Shown: one piece after another, positions 8,491 to 16,044 of the stretch
How positions within the stretch are numbered: the first letter of the stretch is position 1
Layout: every line of letters begins with the position of its first letter
From: Acidovorax sp. FJL06
Lineage (GTDB): Bacteria > Pseudomonadota > Gammaproteobacteria > Burkholderiales > Burkholderiaceae_C
Length of the DNA stretch: 64,000 nucleotides
Direction: 5' to 3'
NCBI RefSeq assembly: GCF_003852545.1
Contig: NZ_QAJR01000001.1
Coordinates: forward strand, 184,370 to 248,369
The notes under the pieces: generated by a model
What the model was told of the DNA's origin: nothing
What the model saw: only the letters and a program-made list of their open reading frames with translations
Database searches by the model: none
Made by a program: the position numbers and the translations under genes

Positions 8491-9072
8491 CTAGCGCCCC
8501 ATCGGCGCCACGCCAATCAGCCAGGCATGGCCCCAGAACGCAAAGCCCGCCCAGGCCCCTGCGCCCACCACCACAGCAGCGGCAGTGCCCGCTGCACTGC
8601 CTGCTGCGTACACCGTGCCCTGCGCCTGGTCGCGCTGGCGCGCGGCGCGAAAGCTCAGCACCGCCCACAGCAAGAAGCTGCCGAACAGCAGCACATCGGC
8701 CAGGTTGCCGTTGGACAGCAGATGCGCCAGCGCCCACACCTTCACACCCAGCACCATGGGGTGGTGCAACCGGGCCTTGATCGCATTGCGCGGCACATAG
8801 GTGGCGGCCAGCAGGATGAAGGCGAGCAGCGTGAGCAGCGCCGCTGCGTGCCGCATGCCCACGGGTGGCACCCACAGCACCACGGGCTGCTGCCGCGCCA
8901 GGCCGTAGCCCCACACAATGAGCGCGAGGCCCACGGCCGACACCAGCGAGTACAGCCCCTTCCACGGCCCCTCGCCCACCCGCGCCAGCGTCTGCGCGCG
9001 CCAGCCATCGGCCACGATGCGCACCGAGTGCACACCCAGAAACAGCACCAGTCCAAGCACCAGAAACCACAT
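8491..9072 (-). CDS. NnrU-family membrane protein
   Basis: 193 residues from the ATG at 9072, chosen because AAAGG lies 7 nt upstream; an ATG 15 nt earlier (9087) has a pyrimidine-rich leader without a ribosome site. Five to six hydrophobic helices are evident, and the NnrU signatures LFLGVHSVRI near the start and VPRNAIKARLHHPMVLGVK in the middle are present. NnrU was first noted beside nitric-oxide-related genes in Rhodobacter; related proteins are distant kin of isoprenylcysteine methyltransferases. No denitrification genes are near, so its role here is open. Confidence 0.88.
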   Translation of the reverse strand: MWFLVLGLVLFLGVHSVRIVADGWRAQTLARVGEGPWKGLYSLVSAVGLALIVWGYGLARQQPVVLWVPPVGMRHAAALLTLLAFILLAATYVPRNAIKARLHHPMVLGVKVWALAHLLSNGNLADVLLFGSFLLWAVLSFRAARQRDQAQGTVYAAGSAAGTAAAVVVGAGAWAGFAFWGHAWLIGVAPMGR

Positions 9073-9145
9073 GGCAAAGCCTTTCATTGGGGGAGGAGCG
9101 CGAGTATGCAGGCAGTCTGCGAAAAACGCATGAAAAGCAGCCTTG

Positions 9146-9186
9146 GCGCTTGTCCATCAAGCGGTAATAGCTATTGATTTTGTAGC
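9146..9186. repeat. Dispersed AGCGCTTG palindromic repeat, copy 1
   Basis: Intergenic copy containing GCGCTTGTCCATCAAGCGG followed by TAATAGCTATTGATTTTGTAGC. It shares the GCGCTT-spacer-AAGCGC palindrome and a flanking AT-rich TAGC block with the copies near 19.55, 28.06, 39.68, 46.56, 52.62, 57.54 and 63.93 kb. It separates nnrU from the exonuclease gene. Confidence 0.8.
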
Positions 9187-9228
9187 TGTTGTGCCGCGCT
9201 GGCCATGGGCGCACCCCATGGGCCCCGT

Positions 9229-9840
9229 TCAGGCCACCGCGTGCCGCGCCAGCAGCGCTCCCACGGCGGGCTTGGCGCAGCGCTGCAGGGTTTGCAGCAG
9301 CGCATGGCTGGGCTCGGCCACCCGCCAGCGCGTGCGCAGGTCGTGCTGCATGCGTGCCAGCAGCGCGGCCGCCATCTCGGCATCGGCCAGCGCCCGGTGC
9401 GCCTGGCCCGTGCGCGGCAGGCCGTGGTAGTCCACCAGCGTCCCGAGCTTGTGGCTGGGCGCTTCGGGGTACAGCCGCCGCGACAGCAGCACCGTGCACG
9501 CAAACGGCTGCGGCGCGGGCCGCCCGGCCAGGGCCAGCTCGGCCTGCCAGAACTTGCTGTCGAACGCGGCGTTGTGCGCCACCATGGGCGCATCGCCCAC
9601 AAACCGCGCGGCCTCCTGCATCACCTGCGCCGCGTCGGGCGCGGCCGCCACCATGGCATTGGTGATGCCGGTGAGCTGGGTGATGAAGGAAGGAATCCAC
9701 ACCCCGGTTTTCATGAGGCTCTGGAACCGGTCCACCACCTGACCTTGCTCCAGCAGCACGATGGCCACCTCGGTGGCGCGCGCGCCCTGGCCGGGCGAGA
9801 CGCCGGTGGTTTCAAAGTCGATGACGGCGATGGGGGGCAT
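9229..9840 (-). CDS. DnaQ-type 3'-5' exonuclease (DEDDh)
   Basis: 203 residues, a single exonuclease domain. ExoI DFETTG (D8, E10), ExoII HNAAFDSKF and ExoIII HRALADAE with the DEDDh histidine are all present, so the two-metal active site looks complete. Family members resemble DNA polymerase III epsilon or RNase T and trim single-stranded DNA or RNA. It has no UvrC or BRCT extension. It is separated from the upstream gcvH-like gene by a strong hairpin at 9898-9932, so it probably has its own promoter or relies on read-through. Confidence 0.92.
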   Translation of the reverse strand: MPPIAVIDFETTGVSPGQGARATEVAIVLLEQGQVVDRFQSLMKTGVWIPSFITQLTGITNAMVAAAPDAAQVMQEAARFVGDAPMVAHNAAFDSKFWQAELALAGRPAPQPFACTVLLSRRLYPEAPSHKLGTLVDYHGLPRTGQAHRALADAEMAAALLARMQHDLRTRWRVAEPSHALLQTLQRCAKPAVGALLARHAVA

Positions 9841-9897
9841 GCGGGGGGCGGACGGAAGGAGGCGTCGATTGTGCCGTGCCGCCCGGTGCCCCCAAAG

Positions 9898-9932
9898 CGC
9901 ACGGTCCGCAGAAGCGCTTTGCGGACCGTGCG
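9898..9932 (-). terminator. Strong hairpin after the gcvH-like gene
   Basis: Perfect 13-bp inverted repeat: CGCACGGTCCGCA (9898-9910) and TGCGGACCGTGCG (9920-9932), 9-nt loop. It starts 6 nt after the gcvH-like stop on the minus strand. No U-tract follows, so it may act as an RNA 3'-end stabiliser or a Rho-assisted end rather than a classical intrinsic terminator. Confidence 0.6.
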
Positions 9933-9938
9933 GTGCGC

Positions 9939-10307
9939 TCAGGCGCCGGTGTGGGCCTGGTAGGCGGCCTCGTCCATCAGCGTGGCAAAGCGGGCGCTGT
10001 CCAGCCGTTCCAGGCGAACCATCCAGCCCGCGCCCTGCGGGTCTTCGTTGACCAGCCCTGGGTTGTCCTGCAGGGCCGGGTTGACTTCGACAATGTCCGC
10101 GTCCAGCGGCATGTGCAGGTCGGAGGCCGTCTTGACCGATTCGACCGTGCCGATGACGGTGTTCTCGGCTTGTGGCCCACGGGCACCGACGTCCACCAGC
10201 ACGATGTCGCCCAGGGTGTCTTGTGCGTGGCGGGTGATGCCGGCCACGGCGCCGGGGCCGTTTTCGTCCAGGCGAACCCAGAGATGTTCTGCGGAATAGC
10301 GGATCAC
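9939..10307 (-). CDS. GcvH-like lipoyl-carrier protein
   Basis: 122 residues. The lipoyl-attachment motif TVESVKTASDLHMPLDADI is present, with K59 as the predicted lipoylated lysine, and the C-terminal NPGLVNEDPQGAGWMVRL matches glycine-cleavage H protein. No gcvT or gcvP is nearby. The GTG start overlaps the stop of the CMD/AhpD gene (GTGA), so it is made together with a peroxidase-like protein. H-like lipoyl proteins also serve outside glycine cleavage (for example LbpA in sulfur oxidation), and mycobacterial AhpD is reduced by a lipoylated E2 protein. A carrier role for the neighbouring enzyme is therefore plausible but inferred. Confidence 0.88.
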   Translation of the reverse strand: MIRYSAEHLWVRLDENGPGAVAGITRHAQDTLGDIVLVDVGARGPQAENTVIGTVESVKTASDLHMPLDADIVEVNPALQDNPGLVNEDPQGAGWMVRLERLDSARFATLMDEAAYQAHTGA

Positions 10308-11479
10308 AGGCGTCCTTTCTCGGCGAGCGTGCCGTCCAGGTGGATGGGTTCACCCAGGTTGAGCATGAGGCGGTTGGCCCAGGCGAACAGGGCCACGGCG
10401 TGGACCAGGTCCAGGGTCTCGGTGTCGCTGAGGCCTGCGGCGCGGGCCTCGTGAACATGGGCGGCACCCAGTTTGGCGGGGGCCAGGCCCAGCACGGCGG
10501 ACAGGCGCACGATGCATTTTTCGCGAACGGTGGTGCCCGCGTTGGCCGGGTCGTCAAACAATTGGGCGATCACATCGTTGCGCTTGGCCAGCTGCTCGAA
10601 GCGCTGCGCGTGGACCGAGGCACAGTACACGCAGCCGTTCAGCCGCGACTCTACCGTGGCGCCCAGTTCCCGTTCGGCGCGCGGCATTCCGCCGGGGGCG
10701 AACATGATGGCGTTGAACGCGATGGAGCGTTGCAGCAGCATCTCGGGCTGGTGCGCCAGCAAGCGGAAATAGGCCTGGTCTTTGGCGGTGGGGCTCATGG
10801 CATCCAGGGCCGCCAATTGTTCGGGCGTGGCTTCTTCCAGGCGCACGGGCTCCACCCAGGGGCGCCAATCCAGCACCTCGTTGGTGAAGCCGTGGATGCG
10901 GATGGGGTTGGGAAGCAACGCGCTGACAGGCGCTGGTGCGGCGGCGCCTGCCTGGGCCGTGGATTCAGCAGGCCCGGGGCCCGCGGCGGCCAACGCACGC
11001 AGACCGGCGTGCAGGCGGATCTGGTAGGACAGGAAGGCGATGAGCTGGCCCACGGCGACCAGGGCCTCGGGTTGCAGTCCTACGCTTTCCAGTGCCTTGA
11101 CGGCCTGGTGGTCCCCTTCAATGGGCTTGTGCGTGAGTTTGGCCGTGAAACCCAGCAGCGCCGCCATGCGCACGTCGGGTGCATCGGCCTGGCCATCGGC
11201 CGCGGCCACGGTGGCCGGACTGGCGCCTTCGGACTGCAGGCGTTCGCGGTAATGTGCTGCCAGCGGCGCGGCGCCGCCCAGGCGGCAGGCATGCAGGGCC
11301 ATGGCCAGGCGCTCGATGACCGATACGCCAGCCACGCCGGGCGCAAACATGGCGTCGTAGCTGCCCTGGGTGGCGTCGACGATTTTGGGGCGCTGGCGGC
11401 GCAGGGCGTGCAATGCGTCGCCCGGCACCAAGGGCACGCTCTGGTCGATCACATCGACGGCGGTGGAAGGGTGGGTCAT
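10304..11479 (-). CDS. Fused CMD-domain / alkylhydroperoxidase-like protein
   Basis: 391 residues in two halves joined by an Ala/Pro-rich linker (about 163-187). The N-terminal half (DVIDQSVPLVPGDALHALRR; SYDAMFAPGVAGVSVIERLA) resembles the 'CMD domain protein, Avi_7170 family'. The C-terminal half resembles the 'Avi_7169 family' peroxidase-related proteins and has the AhpD redox site C283-V-Y-C286-ASVH290. The N half has no CxxC. These two families are usually separate adjacent genes, so this is a fusion. AhpD-like sites reduce peroxides with dithiol donors. The stop overlaps the gcvH-like start, and a flavin monooxygenase gene lies 55 nt upstream. Confidence 0.82.
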   Translation of the reverse strand: MTHPSTAVDVIDQSVPLVPGDALHALRRQRPKIVDATQGSYDAMFAPGVAGVSVIERLAMALHACRLGGAAPLAAHYRERLQSEGASPATVAAADGQADAPDVRMAALLGFTAKLTHKPIEGDHQAVKALESVGLQPEALVAVGQLIAFLSYQIRLHAGLRALAAAGPGPAESTAQAGAAAPAPVSALLPNPIRIHGFTNEVLDWRPWVEPVRLEEATPEQLAALDAMSPTAKDQAYFRLLAHQPEMLLQRSIAFNAIMFAPGGMPRAERELGATVESRLNGCVYCASVHAQRFEQLAKRNDVIAQLFDDPANAGTTVREKCIVRLSAVLGLAPAKLGAAHVHEARAAGLSDTETLDLVHAVALFAWANRLMLNLGEPIHLDGTLAEKGRL

Positions 11480-11534
11480 GGAGGTTTGTCTTCCTTTTTT
11501 TTGGGGGGATGGTGGACGGCGGGGCCAAAGCCCG

Positions 11535-13019
11535 TCAGGACATGGCGGTCTCGGCGGCAGGCAACGCGGGGGCGGGAACCCATTCGTCGCCCATCAGTTC
11601 GGGTTCTTCGTAGGACTGCAGGGCGGCGAAGTGCTGCGAGAAGTCTTCACGGTAGAAGTGACTGGCAATGCCTGCAGCGAGGCGGCGCGCGCCGTCGCTG
11701 ATGTTCGGAATGTCACCCGCGACGGCTCCGTGCGACAGGGTGGCGGGGTAGCAAAAGCAATGCACCTTGGACAGGCCTGGGCAGGTGCCCGGAGAGGCTT
11801 CCTGAAACTCGAACGCCGGGCCCAGCACGGGAGAGTCGGCCAACTCCTGGTCGTGCTGGTCCGCGGGGGGCTGGTAGCGTTGGGACCATACGTGGATATG
11901 GGGTGCGATGGCGGCGAATTCGGGGCGGCGGCTCCAGTCGATGACGAACCCCGTGGACACGATCAGGAAGTCGAATTCAAACTTGCCCTTGGGTGTGCGC
12001 ACCACCACGGTGTTGCCTTCGGCATGCACCTCCTGCACCGGGCAACCCAGATGAAAGTGCGCATTGGCGTGGCGCGACACGCGCAGCGTGCTGCCGCGCG
12101 GTGGCGGCACCTGGGCGCTGTTGATGTAGTGGCGCAGCTGCCACTTGTCGGCATCTGACAGGTCGTGGTGGCCATGGGTCAGACCGGCCACCCCCGAGCC
12201 TTTGCTTTTGTTGATGCGGGGAAGGTCTTTGCGCCGGATCAGCAGATCCACGCTGCGTGCGCCCATTTCCAGTGCGGTGGCGGCACTGTCCATGGCCGAC
12301 GACCCTGCGCCGATGACGCCCACACGCAGGCCTTTCAGCAAGGCGTAGTCGTTGGGGTCTGAAGAATGGGCCCACAGGTGGCGCGGCAGCGCCTGCATGA
12401 AACCGGGGATCGCGGGGCCGCCCAGGCCGTCGCGCCCGGTGGCCAGCACGACGCGGCGTGCGAGCAGGACCGACGGCCCGGTGGCGGTTTCGGCTTCCAC
12501 CCGCACCAGCCCATCGGGGCGCGGCACGATCTGGGTGACGGTGGTGGTGTTGCGCACGTCCACCCGGGTGACACGGCGGAACCAGCGCAGGTAGTCCATC
12601 CATTGCACGCGCGGGATCTTGTCCAGCGCATCCCATGCGGCGGTGCCGAACTGGGCCACGAACCAGGCGCGAAAGGTCAGTGCCGGCTGCCCCATGGCCG
12701 GGCCCACCAGTTCCTTGGGGGAGCGCAGCGTCTCCATGCGCGCCGTGGTCGCCCACGGGCCTTCGAAGTCGGTGGGTGCCCGGTCCAGGATGACGGCCTG
12801 GATGCCCACATGGGCCAGTCCTACCGCTGCCGCCAAACCGGCTTGTCCACCGCCGACGATCACCACGTCCAGCACTGGCTGGTTGCCGCAGGTGCTGGGC
12901 GCAATCCAGGGGCGCGGCGGCAGGCCGAGGTAGAGGAGGTCCTGGGCCAGGCGTTGCTCCAGTGCGGCCAGGCCGGTGGCAGAGGGGCAGGAGTGGGGGG
13001 CGTGTGTAGCAGTGGACAT
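11535..13019 (-). CDS. Flavin-containing monooxygenase (FAD/NAD(P)H oxidoreductase)
   Basis: 494 residues. The FAD Rossmann motif VVIVGGGQAGLAAAVGLA (about 53-70) and an NAD(P)H Rossmann motif VGVIGAGSSAMDSAATALE (about 235-253) are both clear, and an ATGRDG-type strand end follows the FAD domain. This is the arrangement of class B flavoprotein monooxygenases that oxygenate N- or S-containing substrates or ketones. An unusual cysteine-rich stretch (SKVHCFCYPATLSHGA) lies near residue 435. It sits between the Bug binding-protein gene (34 nt) and the CMD/AhpD fusion (55 nt). The MetC-like lyase in the cluster makes an organosulfur substrate an attractive guess, but nothing in the sequence proves it. 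Confidence 0.87.
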   Translation of the reverse strand: MSTATHAPHSCPSATGLAALEQRLAQDLLYLGLPPRPWIAPSTCGNQPVLDVVIVGGGQAGLAAAVGLAHVGIQAVILDRAPTDFEGPWATTARMETLRSPKELVGPAMGQPALTFRAWFVAQFGTAAWDALDKIPRVQWMDYLRWFRRVTRVDVRNTTTVTQIVPRPDGLVRVEAETATGPSVLLARRVVLATGRDGLGGPAIPGFMQALPRHLWAHSSDPNDYALLKGLRVGVIGAGSSAMDSAATALEMGARSVDLLIRRKDLPRINKSKGSGVAGLTHGHHDLSDADKWQLRHYINSAQVPPPRGSTLRVSRHANAHFHLGCPVQEVHAEGNTVVVRTPKGKFEFDFLIVSTGFVIDWSRRPEFAAIAPHIHVWSQRYQPPADQHDQELADSPVLGPAFEFQEASPGTCPGLSKVHCFCYPATLSHGAVAGDIPNISDGARRLAAGIASHFYREDFSQHFAALQSYEEPELMGDEWVPAPALPAAETAMS

Positions 13020-13053
13020 GGTGCTTGCGGAGGGCGATGGAGGGAGAAAAGGG

Positions 13054-14058
13054 CTAGTTCAGTTCAATGCCTGCTGCCTTGACGACTTCGGCCCACTTGG
13101 TGCGGTTGTCGTGCACTGTCTTCTTGAATTGGGCGGGGGATTCCACGCGGATGGTGTTGCCCATGGCCTCGAACTTGGCGCGGATTTCGGGCTGTTGCAC
13201 CACGGTGCCAATGGCGCTGTTGAGCTTGTTGACGATGGCCGCATCCGTGCCTTGGGGAGCGAAAACACCAAACCAGATGGAGCTGTCGAAGCCTTGTGTG
13301 CCGGGAACCCCGCTGGACGCAATGGTGGGTACTTCGGGAATGGAGGCCACGGGCTTGGCCGTGGTGACGCCCAGCAGGCGCACTTTGCCGGCCTTGTACT
13401 GGGGCAGCGCCGTCTGCACCTGGTTCATGATGCAGCAGGTCTCGCCGCGCACCACGGAGGTCAGTGCCTCGGGGCCACCCTTGTAGGGCACATGCACCAT
13501 GTTCAGCCCCAGGCGTGCGTTCAATTCCGCAAACGCCATGTGCGTGCCCGTGCCATTGCCGGTGGACGCGTAGTTGTATTTGCCGGGGTTGGCCTTGATG
13601 AGCTCGGCAAACTCCTTGAGGGTCTTGGCGGGCATCACGTCGGGGTTGACCATCAACACGTTGGAGACGTCCAGCACGGGGGCCACCGGAACGAAGTCGG
13701 TTTCGACATCGAACGGCAGTTTTTTGTACAGCGCCGCGTTGCTGCCATGGGTGGCGGCCGTGCCAAATGCCAGCGTGTACCCGTCGGCCTTGGAGCGCGC
13801 CACGAACTCGCTGGCGATATTGCCCGCCGCGCCGGTCCTGTAGTCGATGATGATCGGTTGGCCCAGCAGCTTGCCCAGGGGCTCCTGGATCGAGCGGCCC
13901 ACCACGTCGACCCCCGAGCCCGCAGGGAAGCTCATGATGAGGGTGATGGGCTTGGCTGGCCATTGCGGGTCGGCCAGCGCTGCAGTGGCGGTCAGCGTCA
14001 AACCAGCGCACGCCAGCACAGAGGCGATCCATTGGCGGGTGGGGGGGAGTTGCAGCAT
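13054..14058 (-). CDS. Bug-family (TctC-like) periplasmic solute-binding protein
   Basis: 334 residues with a signal peptide (QWIASVLACAGLTLTATAALA, cleaved about residue 29). The mature protein starts DPQWPAKPITLIMSFPAGSG and has the family landmarks DVVGRSIQEPLGKLLGQPI and GDAAMGN-like loops (here STGNGTGTHMAFAELNARLG, VPYKGGPEALTSVVRGE). Bug proteins bind carboxylates, amino-acid derivatives or aromatic acids in a Venus-flytrap fold and are greatly expanded in Comamonadaceae, often without a TctAB membrane pair, as here. It lies between metC-like and FMO genes in the same direction, and would deliver or sense the pathway substrate. Confidence 0.93.
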   Translation of the reverse strand: MLQLPPTRQWIASVLACAGLTLTATAALADPQWPAKPITLIMSFPAGSGVDVVGRSIQEPLGKLLGQPIIIDYRTGAAGNIASEFVARSKADGYTLAFGTAATHGSNAALYKKLPFDVETDFVPVAPVLDVSNVLMVNPDVMPAKTLKEFAELIKANPGKYNYASTGNGTGTHMAFAELNARLGLNMVHVPYKGGPEALTSVVRGETCCIMNQVQTALPQYKAGKVRLLGVTTAKPVASIPEVPTIASSGVPGTQGFDSSIWFGVFAPQGTDAAIVNKLNSAIGTVVQQPEIRAKFEAMGNTIRVESPAQFKKTVHDNRTKWAEVVKAAGIELN

Positions 14059-14236
14059 GAGGTTCCTTCCGTGGGTTAAATGCGTGCCATGAACGCAATC
14101 GCTATGCCAAAGAGTGCAGTGTTGGCGCAGTTCTGGTGAAAGTTAGCAGGACTTTTCGGTTGGGGTGATTTGAGGGAATTGTTTTGCGCACAACAGGGAG
14201 TTCTTCAGGGGTTTTGGCAAGCATTGGCGTGGCCGG

Positions 14237-15418
14237 TCAGGCCCATTTCTGCAGGCGGTTCAGTGCAGACTGCATGTCGCGCACCAGATCGTTGCAAGAC
14301 TCCAGGCCGGCATGAACGCGCAACAGCGGACCGGTGTGTGTCCAGGGGCGCACATTGCGCGTTGGGGCGTCCATGGGCAGGCACAGGCTTTCGTAGCCGC
14401 CCCAGGACAGTCCAATGCCGAACAGCTCCAGGCTGTCGAAGAACGCCTCCAAGGCCGGGCGCGGGACGGGGCGCAGTGCCACGGCGAACAGGCCGCTGGC
14501 CCCCTTGAAGTCGCGCCGCCACAGTGAATAGCCGGGGTCACCCGGCAGGGCGGGGTGCAGCACCCGTTCCACCATGGGGTGCCGGGCCATGCTTTCGGCC
14601 AGCAGCATGCCGCTTTCCCAGTGGCGGTGCAGCCGCACCGACAGGCTGCGAAGGCCGCGCAAGGCCAGGTACAGGTCGTCGGGGCCGGCGGTCTGGCCAA
14701 AATCATGGGTCGCCTGTTGCAGCAGGCCCCAGGCGCGCTCATTGGCGGTGGCCACGCCCAGCAGCGCATCCGAATGCCCCACGATGTACTTGGTGGCGGC
14801 CTGGATGGACAGATCCACCCCATGTTCGAAGGGCTGGAAGAACAGGGGGCTGGCCCAGGTGTTGTCCATCACCACGAAAGCGTCGACACGGTGTGCCGCC
14901 AGCGCAATGGCGGGGACATCCTGCACCTCAAAGGTGGCCGAGCCGGGGGATTCGACAAACACCACACGGGTGTTGGGGCGCACCTGTGCTGCGATGTCTG
15001 CGCCGATGCAGGGATCGTAGAACTCTACGTCGACGCCCATGCGAAGCAGTACGCTCCGTGCGAATCCGCGTGTGGGGCCGTACACACTGTCGGGAAAAAG
15101 CGCATGGTCCCCAGACCGCAGCAGGGCCAGCAGGCTGTGGGTGACCGCAGCGAGGCCCGAGGGAAAGACCAGCGCGTTGTGCCCGCCCTCCAAGGCGGCC
15201 ACGGCCGTCTCCAGGGCCCGGGTGGTGGGGGTGCCGAAACGGCCGTAGGACGCGTAGGGGTTGCCAGGCAGCTTGCGAGACTCCCACTCGGTCAGCGAGT
15301 TGGAGAGGATCGTCGAGCCCCTGAATGCGGGCGTGTTGACCATGCCTGCGTGGCTGGCCGGGTCGCGTCCTGCGTGGACCAGATGGGTTTCACATTCGAA
15401 GGAGTGGGGGATTTCCAT
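14237..15418 (-). CDS. metC: Cystathionine beta-lyase-like PLP enzyme
   Basis: 393 residues, full length for the Cys/Met metabolism PLP family. The PLP lysine is K210 (QAATKYIVGHSD), with D185 (VVMDNTW) contacting the pyridine nitrogen. PSGLAAV at 86-92 binds the phosphate, and the NPYASYGRFGTPT block matches MetC/MetB. MetC-type enzymes cleave C-S bonds of cystathionine or related S-conjugates to thiol, pyruvate and ammonia. It is first in the leftward cluster and diverges from an Lrp-type regulator, which suggests substrate-controlled catabolism rather than housekeeping methionine synthesis. The symbol is given by family; beta- versus gamma-lyase activity is not settled from sequence. Confidence 0.88.
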   Translation of the reverse strand: MEIPHSFECETHLVHAGRDPASHAGMVNTPAFRGSTILSNSLTEWESRKLPGNPYASYGRFGTPTTRALETAVAALEGGHNALVFPSGLAAVTHSLLALLRSGDHALFPDSVYGPTRGFARSVLLRMGVDVEFYDPCIGADIAAQVRPNTRVVFVESPGSATFEVQDVPAIALAAHRVDAFVVMDNTWASPLFFQPFEHGVDLSIQAATKYIVGHSDALLGVATANERAWGLLQQATHDFGQTAGPDDLYLALRGLRSLSVRLHRHWESGMLLAESMARHPMVERVLHPALPGDPGYSLWRRDFKGASGLFAVALRPVPRPALEAFFDSLELFGIGLSWGGYESLCLPMDAPTRNVRPWTHTGPLLRVHAGLESCNDLVRDMQSALNRLQKWA

Positions 15419-15471
15419 GGCTTGACCTGCGTTCGTATCCTTAGCAGTCTAGGTTCATGGGGTGTGGAATT

Positions 15472-15511
15472 TTTACCAAAATAGGCTATTGTTTGGTCTG
15501 ATATTGGTAAA
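15472..15511. promoter_or_regulatory. Nested inverted repeats, likely Lrp-type operator
   Basis: AT-rich patch in the metC/lrp divergent spacer. Outer arms TTTACCAA (15472-15479) and TTGGTAAA (15504-15511) are perfect and 32 bp apart centre to centre, about three helical turns. Inside, ACCAAAATAG and CTATTGTTTGGT form a second imperfect palindrome. This phasing suits a multimeric Lrp/AsnC protein and would cover the regulator's own promoter. Confidence 0.65.
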
Positions 15512-15533
15512 TTTTTCTACTATTAAGGTGGCA

Positions 15534-16010
15534 ATGGAAATGACCCCATCCCTCGACAAGATTGACAAAGCCATCCTGGACCTGTTGCAGACCAATGCCA
15601 GTGCGTCCTTGCAGGAGGTGAGCGAGCAGGTCAGCCTTTCGGCAACGCCCTGCTGGCGGCGCATCCAGCGGCTGGAGCGGGAGGGCTACATCCGCCAGCG
15701 CGTGGCCCTGCTGGACCCCGCCAAACTCCATGTGGGGGTGACGGTGTTTGTGTCCGTCCGCACCAGTCAGCACAACGAGCAATGGGTCAAGCGGTTCACC
15801 ACGGTGGTCACGGCGATTCCGCAGATCGTCGAGTTCTACCGCATGAGCGGCGATGTGGACTATCTGCTGCGCGTGGTGGTGCCAGACATCAAGGGCTATG
15901 ACGCGGTGTACCAGCGGCTGATCCGCGAAATCGAACTGTCGGACGTGAGCTCCAGCTTTGCCATGGAGCAAATCAAATACACGACAGCCCTGCCCCTGGA
16001 CTACGCCTAA
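15534..16010 (+). CDS. Lrp/AsnC-family transcriptional regulator
   Basis: 158 residues from the ATG at 15534, with AAGG 5-6 nt upstream; a start 72 nt earlier would read through the operator and is rejected. The N-terminal winged HTH (LDKIDKAILDLLQTNASASL...ATPCWRRIQRLEREGYI, about 5-60) and the C-terminal RAM/ligand domain (VTVFVSVRT... VEFYRMSGDVDYLLRVVV, about 70-150) are standard. Lrp-type proteins bind amino acids and act locally on divergent genes. Its neighbour is the MetC-like cluster, so an amino acid or sulfur amino acid derivative is the likely effector. Confidence 0.93.
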   Translation: MEMTPSLDKIDKAILDLLQTNASASLQEVSEQVSLSATPCWRRIQRLEREGYIRQRVALLDPAKLHVGVTVFVSVRTSQHNEQWVKRFTTVVTAIPQIVEFYRMSGDVDYLLRVVVPDIKGYDAVYQRLIREIELSDVSSSFAMEQIKYTTALPLDYA

Positions 16011-16044
16011 GCCCCCGGCTGAAAAGCGCGCGGATGGTGCGTGC

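Noticed and set aside
9939-10307. Assignment as part of a glycine-cleavage operon
   Set aside because: No gcvT, gcvP or lipoate genes in the neighbourhood; the coupled partner is a CMD/AhpD-like protein.
15462-15533. Earlier ATG for the Lrp-type regulator
   Set aside because: The extension is encoded by the AT-rich operator and lacks a ribosome site; AAGG precedes the ATG at 15534.
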